Assembly: GCA_944393405.1 (NCBI GenBank)
Contig: CALYAC010000010.1
Coordinates: 19,062 to 83,061, forward strand
From: an uncultured Clostridia bacterium
GTDB taxonomy: Bacteria; Bacillota_A; Clostridia; TANB77; CAG-508
Reading direction: 5' to 3'
Length of the DNA stretch: 64,000 nucleotides
In this document: in pieces, positions 40,047-49,800 of the stretch
How the letters are laid out: each line of letters starts with the position of its first letter
Position numbering within the stretch: position 1 is the stretch's first letter
Position numbers and translations under genes: made by a program
The notes under the pieces: model-generated
What the model was told of the DNA's origin: nothing
Databases searched by the model: none
Seen by the model: the letters and a program-made list of their open reading frames with translations, nothing else

Positions 40047-42845
40047 ATGGAAAAAAATTGGTTTAGTAAAGAAGCTAAAGAAGTAGAAGAAGAACTAAAA
40101 ACTGATTCGAAAAATGGACTTACTATGGAAGAGGTCGAAGAAAAAAGAAAAGAATATGGCTACAATGAGTTAAAAGCCAAGAAGAAAAAGAGTTTATTTG
40201 TTAAATTCTTAGAGCAATTTAAAGATTTTATGATTATTGTACTTATAATTGCAGCAATTGTATCAGGAATTGTTGGATACATGGAAGGTGAAGGAATAAC
40301 CGATTCTATAATAATTTTAGTAGTAGTTATTGTTAATGCTATTATAGGAGTGGTACAAGAATCAAAAGCAGAAAAATCATTGGAAGCATTACAAAAACTA
40401 AGCTCACATGTAGCAAAAGTAGTACGTAATGGAAAAATTGAAGTAGTTGCATCAAAAGAATTAGTACCAGGAGATGTGGTAGTTTTAGATACAGGAGATT
40501 ATGTACCAGCAGATTTAAGAATAATAGAAAGTGCAAATTTAAAATCTCAAGAATCATCACTTACAGGTGAATCTGTACCAGTTGATAAAAATACAGAAGT
40601 TATAAAAGATGAAAAAGTAAGTTTAGGAGATAGAGCAAATATGCTATTTTCATCTTCACTTATAACTTATGGTAGAGGAAAAGGTATTGTTGTAGAAACT
40701 GGTATGAATACAGAAGTTGGTAAAATTGCAACGATAATAAATGACACAGAAGGAACAGCGACACCACTTCAAATAAAACTTAACAAATTAGGAAAAACAT
40801 TAGGAATTGCAGCTCTAGCAATTTGTGTTGTTATATTTATAATTGGTATTGCATATGGAAAACCTATAATCGATATGTTTATGACAGCTGTAAGTTTAGC
40901 AGTTGCAGCAATACCAGAAGGATTAGCTGCTGTATCTACAATAGTTTTAGCAATAGGTGTACAAAGAATGGTAAAGAAAAATGCCATTATAAAGAAATTA
41001 CCTGCTGTTGAAACACTAGGTAGTGCTACAGTAATTTGTTCTGATAAAACAGGAACATTAACACAAAATAAAATGACAGTACAAAAAATATTTGTTGATA
41101 ATGAGTTAAAAGATGTAAATGATATAAAAGAAATCTCAGAAAATCTAAATGAATTAATGAATATTAGTGTATTATGTAATGACACAAAAATTGGAGAGAA
41201 TAAAAAATTAACAGGAGATCCAACAGAAACAGCATTAGTTGACTTAGGATTTAATATAGATTTTGATGTAGAAAATGTTATAGAATATGAAAGAATTAAG
41301 GAAATACCTTTTGATTCAGATAGAAAACTTATGACCACAGTAAATAAAGTCGGAGATAAATATTTTGTTTATACAAAAGGTGGTATAGACGAATTACTTG
41401 CTAGATGTACAGCATATAAAATAAATAATGAAATAAGAAAAGACCTAAATGAATATAAAGCTACAATAGATAAATATAATATTGAAATGGCAAAAGATGC
41501 TTTAAGAGTTCTTGCTATGGCATATAAAGAAGTAGATCATGTACCAACAGATGAAGAAATGAAAAATATTGAAAATGATCTAATTTATGTTGGAATGGTA
41601 GGAATGATTGACCCTCCAAGAGAAGAAGTAAAGCTTGCAGTTAATAAATGTAAAACGGCTGGAATAAAAACTGTAATGATTACAGGTGACCATAAAATCA
41701 CAGCAGTAGCTATTGCTAAATCATTAGGAATACTTGAAGATGAGTCAGAAGCAATAACTGGAACTGAATTAGAAGAAATGTCAGATGAAGATTTAACTAA
41801 AAATATTAGAAAATATTCAGTATATGCAAGAGTATCACCAGAACATAAAGTACGTATTGTAAAGGCATGGCAAGCAAATGGAGAAATAGTAGCAATGACA
41901 GGAGATGGGGTAAATGATGCACCAGCATTAAAAACTTCTGATATAGGTTGTGCAATGGGAATAGTTGGAACAGACGTGTCTAAAGAAGCAGCAGACGTAA
42001 TATTAACAGATGATAATTTTGCAACAATTGTTTCTTCAGTTGAAGAAGGTAGACGTATATATGATAATATTTTAAAAGCAATACAATTTTTATTATCAAG
42101 TAATGTTGGAGAAATAGTAACACTATTTTTAGCGATATTAATAACTCCTTGGATAGGAAGTACTTTTGGAATTGATATAAATTTAATAGAAGTATTATTA
42201 CCAATTCATATATTATGGATTAACTTAGTAACAGATTCACTTCCAGCATTAGCTTTAGCAGTAGATCCTGCAGAAGATGATGTAATGAATAGAAAACCTA
42301 AGAAACAAAAAGGTATTTTTACAAAAGGAATGAGTTTTAGAGTAGTTTATCAAGGTATTATGATAGGACTTATTACACTTGCAGCATTTATAATAGGTGT
42401 TGCAACTCCAGAAGATCAACTACCAACAATGGTAAAAATAGATAATCAAATATACAGTGCAGAAGAAATAGATAATTTAGATGAAGTATTGGCTAATGGA
42501 GCTGAGATTGTAGATAAACAAGAAGTAAGGGTTGAAATTGGACAAACAATGGCATTTGTTACACTTGCATTTTCAGAGCTTGTTCATGTGTTTAATGTTA
42601 GAAATAATAAAAAATCAATATTTAAAACACATCCATTTAATAACAAAGTATTGTTATTAGCCATTGCAGCATCAGCTGCTCTAATGCTTGTAATATTATT
42701 TATACCAGCACTAAGACATATTTTCAGTATACCAATTTTACCAATGAACAATGTTTTAGAAATAGTTGGCTTGGTATTACTACCATTAGTAATAGTTGAA
42801 ATATTTAAATTATTTAAAATTAATACTTCAAAAGATGAAGCATAG
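40047..42845 (+). CDS. P-type cation-transporting ATPase, probable Mn2+ exporter
   Basis: A 932-residue P2-type ATPase of the calcium pump group. The phosphorylated Asp is residue 333 in CSDKTGTLTQNK. The actuator motif LTGES, the membrane motif AAIPEGLAAV, the hinge MTGDGVNDAPALK and about ten transmembrane helices are present. Sequence alone would say Ca2+, but the upstream manganese riboswitch makes Mn2+ efflux, as with YoaB, the better guess. AAAGGAGAAAGG precedes the ATG. It is monocistronic. Confidence 0.92.
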   Translation: MEKNWFSKEAKEVEEELKTDSKNGLTMEEVEEKRKEYGYNELKAKKKKSLFVKFLEQFKDFMIIVLIIAAIVSGIVGYMEGEGITDSIIILVVVIVNAIIGVVQESKAEKSLEALQKLSSHVAKVVRNGKIEVVASKELVPGDVVVLDTGDYVPADLRIIESANLKSQESSLTGESVPVDKNTEVIKDEKVSLGDRANMLFSSSLITYGRGKGIVVETGMNTEVGKIATIINDTEGTATPLQIKLNKLGKTLGIAALAICVVIFIIGIAYGKPIIDMFMTAVSLAVAAIPEGLAAVSTIVLAIGVQRMVKKNAIIKKLPAVETLGSATVICSDKTGTLTQNKMTVQKIFVDNELKDVNDIKEISENLNELMNISVLCNDTKIGENKKLTGDPTETALVDLGFNIDFDVENVIEYERIKEIPFDSDRKLMTTVNKVGDKYFVYTKGGIDELLARCTAYKINNEIRKDLNEYKATIDKYNIEMAKDALRVLAMAYKEVDHVPTDEEMKNIENDLIYVGMVGMIDPPREEVKLAVNKCKTAGIKTVMITGDHKITAVAIAKSLGILEDESEAITGTELEEMSDEDLTKNIRKYSVYARVSPEHKVRIVKAWQANGEIVAMTGDGVNDAPALKTSDIGCAMGIVGTDVSKEAADVILTDDNFATIVSSVEEGRRIYDNILKAIQFLLSSNVGEIVTLFLAILITPWIGSTFGIDINLIEVLLPIHILWINLVTDSLPALALAVDPAEDDVMNRKPKKQKGIFTKGMSFRVVYQGIMIGLITLAAFIIGVATPEDQLPTMVKIDNQIYSAEEIDNLDEVLANGAEIVDKQEVRVEIGQTMAFVTLAFSELVHVFNVRNNKKSIFKTHPFNNKVLLLAIAASAALMLVILFIPALRHIFSIPILPMNNVLEIVGLVLLPLVIVEIFKLFKINTSKDEA

Positions 42846-42906
42846 TATAAGAAATAAAAGAGTAAAGAAAAAGCAATAAGGCATATAAATAAATTATAAA
42901 AATGAA

Positions 42907-42952
42907 AAAAAAGAGATGGAACTTTGTTAAGAAAATCATCTCTTTTTTGTTT
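42907..42952 (+). terminator. Terminator of the P-type ATPase gene
   Basis: AAAAAAGAGATG (42907-42918) pairs with CATCTCTTTTTT (42937-42948), with further T residues. Confidence 0.88.
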
Positions 42953-42970
42953 TACAATATTATGTTAATT

Positions 42971-42999
42971 TTGACGAAAGTGCTAGAAAATGGTATAAT
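42971..42999 (+). promoter_or_regulatory. Promoter of the ricin-lectin/NlpC gene
   Basis: TTGACG at 42971-42976 and TATAAT at 42994-42999, 17-base spacing, extended TGG before the -10 box. Confidence 0.85.
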
Positions 43000-43034
43000 A
43001 TAGGCAGATGGGTTAGTTTAATAGGAGGTAAAAC

Positions 43035-45272
43035 ATGAAAAATATAATAAAGCATAATAAAAAATTTATATTTTTTGTTTTATTCATTTTATTTACTTTT
43101 ATATTAAACACGAATACATCACTTGCAAGAACTATATCGTTTAGCATACATAGTGGTAGAATTACAACTATAAAAGATGAAAGCGATAGTGACGATAAAG
43201 ACGAAGAGATAAATCAAGATAATGATGAAAATGATAAAACAGATGAAGATGAGGACATGGTAGATAAAGAGCAAATAGTAAAAAATGGAGCATATATAAT
43301 ATCTTGTGCTTCAAATGATAAATTTGTTTTTGATATATCAGGACCTTCAACTGATAATGGTGCTAACTTACATGTTTGGCAAAGAACAGAAGCACCAAAT
43401 CAAAAATTTTATATATCATATGAAGGAGAAGGATATTATAAAATAGCGAGTATTAACTCGGCAAAAATGATAGATATTAATGAAGCTTCAAAAGAATCAG
43501 GAGCAAATGCACAACAATATGAAAATAATGATACAGATGCTCAAAGGTTTAAAATAATAGAAAATAGTGATAATACATATAGTTTTATAGCCAAATGTTC
43601 AGGTATGGCACTTGATGTGGAAGGTGCAGTATTTGAAAATGGTACAAATATAAGGCAATATGATATAAATGGAACAAATGCGCAAAAATTTAGATTAGAA
43701 GAGACTGAATTAATAAATGAAAATATAAATAATGGCATTATTTCAATAAAATCAGCCAAAAATCCTAATATGCAATTAGATGTAAAAGATTCATTACCAG
43801 ATGAAGGAAATATAATACATTTATGGGAAAAATCAGCAACACTTGCACAAAGGTTTGAAATACATAGAGTAGGAGAAAATGAAGTAAGAATAAAAACAGT
43901 AACATCAGGTGGTTGGATAAAAGAAAGTAATAAAAAAATAGGATCAGATATCATACAATCTGGAGACAGTAATACAAAACCGACAAATAGTGACACATGG
44001 AAAATAAAATGGAATGATGGAATAATATTAGTAAATAAGGAAAGTGGTTTAGCGTTAAATATAGATGGAAACATTGATAATAATGGCACTAAGATAACAG
44101 TTGAAGATATTAGCAATGCAGACACACAAAAATTTTTAATAAATACAGAATATTTGATACCAGAAGGTTGGTATGAAATATCATCACCACTAGGCACAAC
44201 GATGGATTTAGATAATTCAGGATCAGATTGGGGAACTAATATTCATATGTGGACTAAAAATAACCAAAATAATCAAAAATTTTATATTAAATATACAGAT
44301 AATGGTTATAAAATTACTACAATGTATGGACTAGCACTAGATGTTGAAAATGCTAGTTTAGAAAATAATGCAAATGTGCGTCAGTGGGAAGATAATGGAT
44401 CTAATTGTCAAAGATGGGTGGCAAAAATTATAGATGGAGGATATTTAAAATTTAAAAATGTAAATTCAAATAAATATCTTGATGTAGCTAATGCTTCAAA
44501 AGAATCAGGAGCAAATGTGCAACAGTACGAAGAAAACGAAACAGAAGCTCAATTATGGAAGTTAATACCAACAAGATGTACTAGTGGATGGTTTAGTTCA
44601 AATGGTTCTCTATATTGTTATGATCCAATAACTGGACAATTAGTAACTAATTGTACTAGAGTTGATCCAATGCTACAAAATCCAAATGACTATGGCGCTA
44701 TATATGATTTTGATAGTCAAGGACGTGCAACATGGCATTTGCCAACGCAAGCAGATTTACCAGGTGGTACAGGACCATCAGCACCTATACCTAATTTAAT
44801 AGGGGATCGTAGACAAAGAGTATTATTATTAGCACTTTCTAGATTAGGTTGTCCATATCAAAGAGGTAATGCACCAACTGGATTTGTATGTGATGGTTTA
44901 ACTGCATGGTGTTACACAACAGCACTTGGTGATTGGTTCTATACTGGTGAAGGAGCAAGAGAAGATTTACAAGATGCAAGTTGGCAATGGGAAAAAATAG
45001 AAAATCGTAATGGAATAAAATATGATCAAAATCAATTAAAACCAGGAGATTTAGTATTTTTTGGAAATCCACAAGTAGCTCAAGGACCAGGAATGATAGA
45101 CTATAATGGAGCAGCTTATCATGCTGGAATATATTATAAAGACGGAATAATGATAAATGCTACAAGTAGTGGTGGTATATGTTTTTATAGTGTATCTGAC
45201 TATTATATGGATTGGCTTGGAGGAGGTTCTCCTTATGAAGCTGAGACATCTAGAGTAGAAATACCACATTAA
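43035..45272 (+). CDS. Secreted ricin-type lectin repeat protein with NlpC/P60 peptidase domain
   Basis: A 745-residue exported protein. After a signal peptide (about 1-32) comes an acidic linker (about 50-80). Residues about 85-510 are ricin B-type lectin repeats, with a recurring pattern such as ALDVEGAVFENGTNIRQYDINGTNAQKF and near-identical SKESGANAQQYENN and SKESGANVQQYEEN. From about 595 comes a C40 NlpC/P60 domain: catalytic Cys in FVCDGLTAWC, His in AAYHAGIYY. It would cleave wall peptides while held to carbohydrate. AGGAGG precedes the ATG. It is monocistronic. Confidence 0.85.
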   Translation: MKNIIKHNKKFIFFVLFILFTFILNTNTSLARTISFSIHSGRITTIKDESDSDDKDEEINQDNDENDKTDEDEDMVDKEQIVKNGAYIISCASNDKFVFDISGPSTDNGANLHVWQRTEAPNQKFYISYEGEGYYKIASINSAKMIDINEASKESGANAQQYENNDTDAQRFKIIENSDNTYSFIAKCSGMALDVEGAVFENGTNIRQYDINGTNAQKFRLEETELINENINNGIISIKSAKNPNMQLDVKDSLPDEGNIIHLWEKSATLAQRFEIHRVGENEVRIKTVTSGGWIKESNKKIGSDIIQSGDSNTKPTNSDTWKIKWNDGIILVNKESGLALNIDGNIDNNGTKITVEDISNADTQKFLINTEYLIPEGWYEISSPLGTTMDLDNSGSDWGTNIHMWTKNNQNNQKFYIKYTDNGYKITTMYGLALDVENASLENNANVRQWEDNGSNCQRWVAKIIDGGYLKFKNVNSNKYLDVANASKESGANVQQYEENETEAQLWKLIPTRCTSGWFSSNGSLYCYDPITGQLVTNCTRVDPMLQNPNDYGAIYDFDSQGRATWHLPTQADLPGGTGPSAPIPNLIGDRRQRVLLLALSRLGCPYQRGNAPTGFVCDGLTAWCYTTALGDWFYTGEGAREDLQDASWQWEKIENRNGIKYDQNQLKPGDLVFFGNPQVAQGPGMIDYNGAAYHAGIYYKDGIMINATSSGGICFYSVSDYYMDWLGGGSPYEAETSRVEIPH

Positions 45273-45306
45273 TAATATAAATTAAATGAAAATATAAAAA
45301 AACAAA

Positions 45307-45361
45307 AAATAAAGTAAAGATTGTATTTTTTAATAATATATATCTTTGCTTTATTTTTTTA
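45307..45361 (+). terminator. Terminator of the ricin-lectin/NlpC gene
   Basis: AAATAAAGTAAAGAT (45307-45321) pairs with ATCTTTGCTTTATTT (45342-45356), one G-U pair, with a T run. Confidence 0.85.
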
Positions 45362-45479
45362 TAGTGATATATAAAAAGATAATATTAATTTCTTAATATA
45401 AAATTAATATTAAGAAAAACTATGGAAAAAAGTCGATAAATGATATATAATATATACGCAATAATTAAGGAGAGATAAT

Positions 45480-46484
45480 ATGTACAAAATAGAAGTAAGA
45501 GCGATACGAAGGAGAAAAAGAAGAATAATTTTTTTAATAATATTACTAATTGTTATTTCTATTTTTATATGTTTACGAGCATATTATATGCATACATTAG
45601 AAAAGAGTATTGAAGTATCAAAAACTGAATTAACGGAAACAAAAGAACTAAATAATAATGATAATTCAAATGAAGAAAGTAAAGAAAATATGAATAACAA
45701 TATAGACAATATTACAAATCAATTTAAAATAGATGAAATTATTGATGATAATGCTAGTGTAGATAATAATGTAAAACAAGAAACAGAAAATAGTAAAATG
45801 GAAGAAGCAGAAAATTCTGATAATACAAATACTTTTATAAACAAAATAGATAATATATATAATGGAACTGAAGGAAAAAGAGTGTTTTTAACATTTGATG
45901 ATGGACCAACTAAAGAAGTAACGCCAAGAATATTGGACATATTAGATAAATATAATATAAAAGCAACGTTTTTTGTTTTAGGTAATAGAGTAGATACATA
46001 TCCAGAGATAGTAAAAAGAGAATATGAAGAAGGTCATTATGTAGCAAATCATAGCTATTCTCATAAATATAGTAAGATATATAAAAATTCTGGTTCTGTT
46101 TTAGAAGAGTATAACAAGACAGAAGAAGCTATAAGAAATGCTATTGGAAATCCTGATTATTCAAGTAATTTATTCAGATTTCCTGGAGGGTCTCATGGAG
46201 GATATTATGAAAAAGTAAAGAAAAAAGCAAGAAAAGAATTAAATAAAGATGGAATAGCTTTTATGGACTGGAGTGCTTTAACATATGATGCAGAAGGGGC
46301 AAAAAATAAAGAAGATATAATAAAGAATTTAGAAACTACTATGAAAGGCTGGAACAATGTGGTTATCTTAATGCATGATGCAGCCGATAAAGAAATAACA
46401 TATGAAACATTAGAAGATGTTATAAAATATTTACAAAAAAAAGGATATAAGTTTGAAAATATATATGATTTGATGGAGGAATAA
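45480..46484 (+). CDS. Polysaccharide deacetylase (NodB domain), probable peptidoglycan deacetylase
   Basis: A 334-residue type II membrane protein: N-terminal helix (about 18-33), an Asn/Glu-rich linker to about 130, then a carbohydrate esterase 4 domain. Metal and catalytic motifs are TFDDGPTKEV and NHSYSH; RFPGGS and the C-terminal LMHDAADKE complete the set. It deacetylates GlcNAc in the wall, a common lysozyme defence; the substrate is inferred. It overlaps the trxB-like gene's ribosome site (stop 46484, next ATG 46486). Confidence 0.88.
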   Translation: MYKIEVRAIRRRKRRIIFLIILLIVISIFICLRAYYMHTLEKSIEVSKTELTETKELNNNDNSNEESKENMNNNIDNITNQFKIDEIIDDNASVDNNVKQETENSKMEEAENSDNTNTFINKIDNIYNGTEGKRVFLTFDDGPTKEVTPRILDILDKYNIKATFFVLGNRVDTYPEIVKREYEEGHYVANHSYSHKYSKIYKNSGSVLEEYNKTEEAIRNAIGNPDYSSNLFRFPGGSHGGYYEKVKKKARKELNKDGIAFMDWSALTYDAEGAKNKEDIIKNLETTMKGWNNVVILMHDAADKEITYETLEDVIKYLQKKGYKFENIYDLMEE

Positions 46485-46485
46485 T

Positions 46486-47343
46486 ATGTATGATGCTATA
46501 ATTATTGGAAATGGACCAGCTGGTATCTCAGCAGGATTATATTTAAAAAGAGCCAATAAAAATATATTGATTATTTCTAAAAATGATAGTGCATTAAAAA
46601 AAGCAGAAAAAATAGAAAATTATTATGGAGTAAAAAGCATTACAGGAAAAGATTTATATAATTTAGGAATTCAGCAAGCTAAAGATTTAAATATAGAAAT
46701 AAAGACAGATGAAGTAATAAATATATCATATGCGGAAAATGAAAATAACTTCTTGGTGACAACAGTAAATAGTGAATATGAATCGAAGAATGTAGTTATA
46801 GCAACAGGAACAAATAGAATGACTCCAAAAATAAAAGGAATAAAAGAATTTGAAGGAAAAGGTGTTAGCTATTGTGCAATATGTGATGCATTCTTTTATA
46901 GAAATAAGGATGTAGCAGTAATTGGAAATGGAAATTATGCAATACATGAAGCAAAAATATTAAAACCTATTGTAAATTCTGTATCTATATTTACAAATGG
47001 TAAAAAATTAGTAGAAAATAGAGATGAACTTGATGAAGCTATTAATATTTATGAAAATGAAATTAGAGAATTCAGAGGAAATAATGTAATAGAAGAAGTA
47101 GAATTTGACAATAATAATAAAAGAAAAATAGACGGAGTATTTATTGCAATAGGAACAGCATCTAGTGTTGACTTAGCTAAAAAAATAGGAGCACTTGTAA
47201 AAAATAATAGCATTGTAGTAGATGATAATATGCAAACAACGATACCTGGATTATATGCTTGTGGCGATTGTACAGGAGGATTATTGCAGGTAAATAAGGC
47301 TGTATATGAAGGAGCAAAAGCTGCTCTAAATATAATAAAATAA
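46486..47343 (+). CDS. Thioredoxin reductase-like flavoprotein lacking NADPH motifs
   Basis: A 285-residue FAD protein with the N-terminal GNGPAGISAGLYL, the redox pair Cys130-Ala-Ile-Cys133, and the C-terminal FAD motif GLYACGDCTGG. In the pyridine nucleotide domain the usual GGGDSA is GNGNYA (147-152) and the HRRxxxR that holds the NADPH phosphate is absent. It is also about 20 residues shorter than typical TrxB. These traits match the ferredoxin-linked (FFTR) group of Clostridia. trxA follows after 24 bases. Confidence 0.85.
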   Translation: MYDAIIIGNGPAGISAGLYLKRANKNILIISKNDSALKKAEKIENYYGVKSITGKDLYNLGIQQAKDLNIEIKTDEVINISYAENENNFLVTTVNSEYESKNVVIATGTNRMTPKIKGIKEFEGKGVSYCAICDAFFYRNKDVAVIGNGNYAIHEAKILKPIVNSVSIFTNGKKLVENRDELDEAINIYENEIREFRGNNVIEEVEFDNNNKRKIDGVFIAIGTASSVDLAKKIGALVKNNSIVVDDNMQTTIPGLYACGDCTGGLLQVNKAVYEGAKAALNIIK

Positions 47344-47367
47344 TATAAAATATAAAGGAGGAAATTT

Positions 47368-47682
47368 ATGACAGTTACAAATTTAAATACAGAAAATTTT
47401 GAAAAGGAAGTAATAAACTCAGAGAAAACAGTTTTAATAGACTTTTGGGCTAGTTGGTGTGGACCTTGTAAAATGATGTCACCAGTAGTTGATCAAATAG
47501 CAGAAGAATTAAATGATAGTGTTAAAGTTTGTAAAGTCAATATTGATGAAGAACAAAATTTAGCAGTAAAATATAATGTTATGAGTATTCCAACATTTGT
47601 AGTAATAAAAGATGGAAAAGAAGTAGGAAGAACTATAGGTGTACAAGATAAAAATGACATTATAAATATTATTAATTCATAA
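47368..47682 (+). CDS. trxA: Thioredoxin
   Basis: A 104-residue thioredoxin with the active site FWASWCGPCKMMSP and the cis-proline loop SIPTFVVIKDG. It reduces protein disulfides and is presumably recycled by the reductase encoded just upstream. AAAGGAGG precedes the ATG, and a terminator follows. Confidence 0.95.
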   Translation: MTVTNLNTENFEKEVINSEKTVLIDFWASWCGPCKMMSPVVDQIAEELNDSVKVCKVNIDEEQNLAVKYNVMSIPTFVVIKDGKEVGRTIGVQDKNDIINIINS

Positions 47683-47707
47683 ATAAAAAAGTATTTTAAA
47701 TGAAAAT

Positions 47708-47749
47708 AAAGATTCTTATATTAATAAATATGAGAGTCTTTGTTTTTTT
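47708..47749 (+). terminator. Terminator after trxA
   Basis: AAAGATTCTTATA (47708-47720) pairs with TATGAGAGTCTTT (47729-47741) with two G-U pairs, followed by GTTTTTTT. Confidence 0.8.
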
Positions 47750-47913
47750 ATATTTAATATTTATTAGAAATTATACAAAATGTATGTATAAGTATATGAA
47801 ATTTAAGAAAAATCATTTTATATAATTATTTATATGTTTCGTAAAGAAAAAAATATTTCATTAAAATAAAATGATAAAATTGTGTCAAAAAATGTAGAAA
47901 GAAGGAAAAATGT

Positions 47914-49722
47914 ATGAGTGATTTACAAGAGAGAAGATATAAAGAAAAAAAACCAAGTGAAACAGTAGAAAAAGTAAAGAGTATATTAAATAATTTAGGA
48001 ATAGAAGTTGAAGAAAAATGGAGTGATAAAAGTAGTGTTAACACATATTCTTTAAGAATCTGTATCAAAGGAACAGATATAGGACAAAATGGGAAAGGGA
48101 TGACAAGAGAATTTGCAATGGCTAGTGGTTATGCCGAATTTTTAGAAAGACTACAAAATGGTATGATGAGATTTAGAATAGAAAAGCCATCTAAAGATTT
48201 ACCATTTTCTAATGTGCCAGATGAAAAAAATTTTAAAGTAAAAGAATATATAGAAAAAAATAACAGCTTTTTAAATAATATATTAAAACAAAATGGCAAG
48301 GAAAATAGTAGTAAATGTGAAAAAGAAGAGTTTTTAATGAAAATTTTAAATGGACAATATATGGATAATAATGAAAAAACATATACATATATTCCATATT
48401 ACAGTGTGAAAAATAAAGAAATTCAATATATACCAGATAAATTATTTAGTTATTTATATGATACTAATGGAATGTGTGCAGGAAATTCAAAAGAAGAAGC
48501 TTTAATAGAAGGAATATCAGAAATACTTGAAAGATATACAGCTATGAAAATTTTTAAAGAAAAAATATGCTTACCTGAAATTCCAGATGAATATATAAAA
48601 ACATTTCCAAAGGTATATAAAATGAAAGAAGTACTTGATAAAGACGAAAGATATTATTATAGACTTGTAGATTGTTCATTTGGAGGAAAATATCCGGTAG
48701 CAGGATTATATATAATAGAAAAAAATTCAGGAAAATTTGGCTTTAAAATGGGAGCTCATCCTGATTATGGAATTGCTATGGAAAGATGCTTTACAGAAGC
48801 GGCACAAGGAGTAGACATATTTGAATATGCAAGATCAAATACTTTTGATTTCTATGATGCCGAGAATAATGATAAAAAAAGCATAACAAATTTTGTGTTT
48901 AATAGTTTATCATCTGTAACATATGAAGTAATTGGGGATAAACCAATATATAAATTTACTAAGATGCCTGATGTATCTAATTTAAATAACAAGGAAATTT
49001 TAAAAGGCCTTGTTCAACCTTTATTAAATGATGGAAGAGATATTTTAGTAAGAGATGTAGATGTATTAGGATTTCCATCATTTAGTATTGCAATACCAGG
49101 AATGAGTGAAATAAGTTTTGATGAAAGTGCAACATATTTTTATGTTTTTATGAAAATGCAAGAAATATTAAAAGATCTAAAAACAATAACATTAAACAAT
49201 ATAAAAGAAGTTATTGAAATGATGGAGATAATAGTTAATACAGTTGGATATGATAAATTATCAATTTTAATAAATGTTGATGATATAGAAATATTACCAT
49301 GTGAAGAAATAGGTTTAGGAGCAAAATATTTTTTAGGAATTTGTTATATAATGGACAAACAATATAATAAAGCTGCAAAATTGTTAGAGGACTTAAGCTT
49401 TATTGCGGATAACTTGATAAGCAATGAAGTAGAAAGAATTGTTGTAAAAGCTTCATACTACTACGCTTCTGCAATGGACAAATTAGGAGATCATAAAGAA
49501 GCAATGAAATATATTAATATGTTATTTAGTAAAGAAATAGCAGATTATATTGATAATAGTTTTAGTAATGAAAGTAATATTATATATAATCATTATAAAA
49601 TAGGAGAAGCAGATTATGTTGATAACAATGATGAATATTATTTACCGTTCATGAAGAAATTAAGAGAAAAACAAAAAGAAAATGCTATTAATCAGATAGA
49701 TAATAAAAAGTTATTTAGCTAA
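47914..49722 (+). CDS. YcaO-like protein with C-terminal TPR-like region
   Basis: A 602-residue protein whose middle is a YcaO domain: GNSKEEALIEGISEILERYTAMKIF and AHPDYGIAMERCFTEAAQG carry the ATP- and metal-binding acidic residues. YcaO enzymes use ATP to activate amide bonds, for instance to form azolines or thioamides. The C-terminal 120 residues look like tetratricopeptide helices, as in E. coli YcaO; the PxPxP tail of azoline-forming YcaOs is absent. No precursor peptide, TfuA or dehydrogenase gene is nearby. The target is unknown. GAAGGA precedes the ATG. Confidence 0.82.
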   Translation: MSDLQERRYKEKKPSETVEKVKSILNNLGIEVEEKWSDKSSVNTYSLRICIKGTDIGQNGKGMTREFAMASGYAEFLERLQNGMMRFRIEKPSKDLPFSNVPDEKNFKVKEYIEKNNSFLNNILKQNGKENSSKCEKEEFLMKILNGQYMDNNEKTYTYIPYYSVKNKEIQYIPDKLFSYLYDTNGMCAGNSKEEALIEGISEILERYTAMKIFKEKICLPEIPDEYIKTFPKVYKMKEVLDKDERYYYRLVDCSFGGKYPVAGLYIIEKNSGKFGFKMGAHPDYGIAMERCFTEAAQGVDIFEYARSNTFDFYDAENNDKKSITNFVFNSLSSVTYEVIGDKPIYKFTKMPDVSNLNNKEILKGLVQPLLNDGRDILVRDVDVLGFPSFSIAIPGMSEISFDESATYFYVFMKMQEILKDLKTITLNNIKEVIEMMEIIVNTVGYDKLSILINVDDIEILPCEEIGLGAKYFLGICYIMDKQYNKAAKLLEDLSFIADNLISNEVERIVVKASYYYASAMDKLGDHKEAMKYINMLFSKEIADYIDNSFSNESNIIYNHYKIGEADYVDNNDEYYLPFMKKLREKQKENAINQIDNKKLFS

Positions 49723-49739
49723 AACAAAAAGACATTTCC

Positions 49740-49768
49740 TTGACAAAGAATTAATATAATAATAGAAT
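49740..49768 (+). promoter_or_regulatory. Promoter of the DUF2974 gene
   Basis: TTGACA at 49740-49745 and TAGAAT at 49763-49768, 17-base spacing. Confidence 0.7.
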
Positions 49769-49800
49769 GATAAAAAATATTAATAAAAGGAATGATAATA

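Noticed and set aside
40769..41338. A 189-residue minus-strand frame inside the P-type ATPase gene, and similar long ones at 43541-44197 and 18422-18946
   Set aside because: AT-rich DNA gives long antisense frames; none has a ribosome site or recognisable motif, and the sense strands encode well-defined proteins.
47742..47913. Possible precursor peptide gene for the YcaO protein
   Set aside because: Only very short frames without ribosome sites; no Cys/Ser/Thr-rich core.
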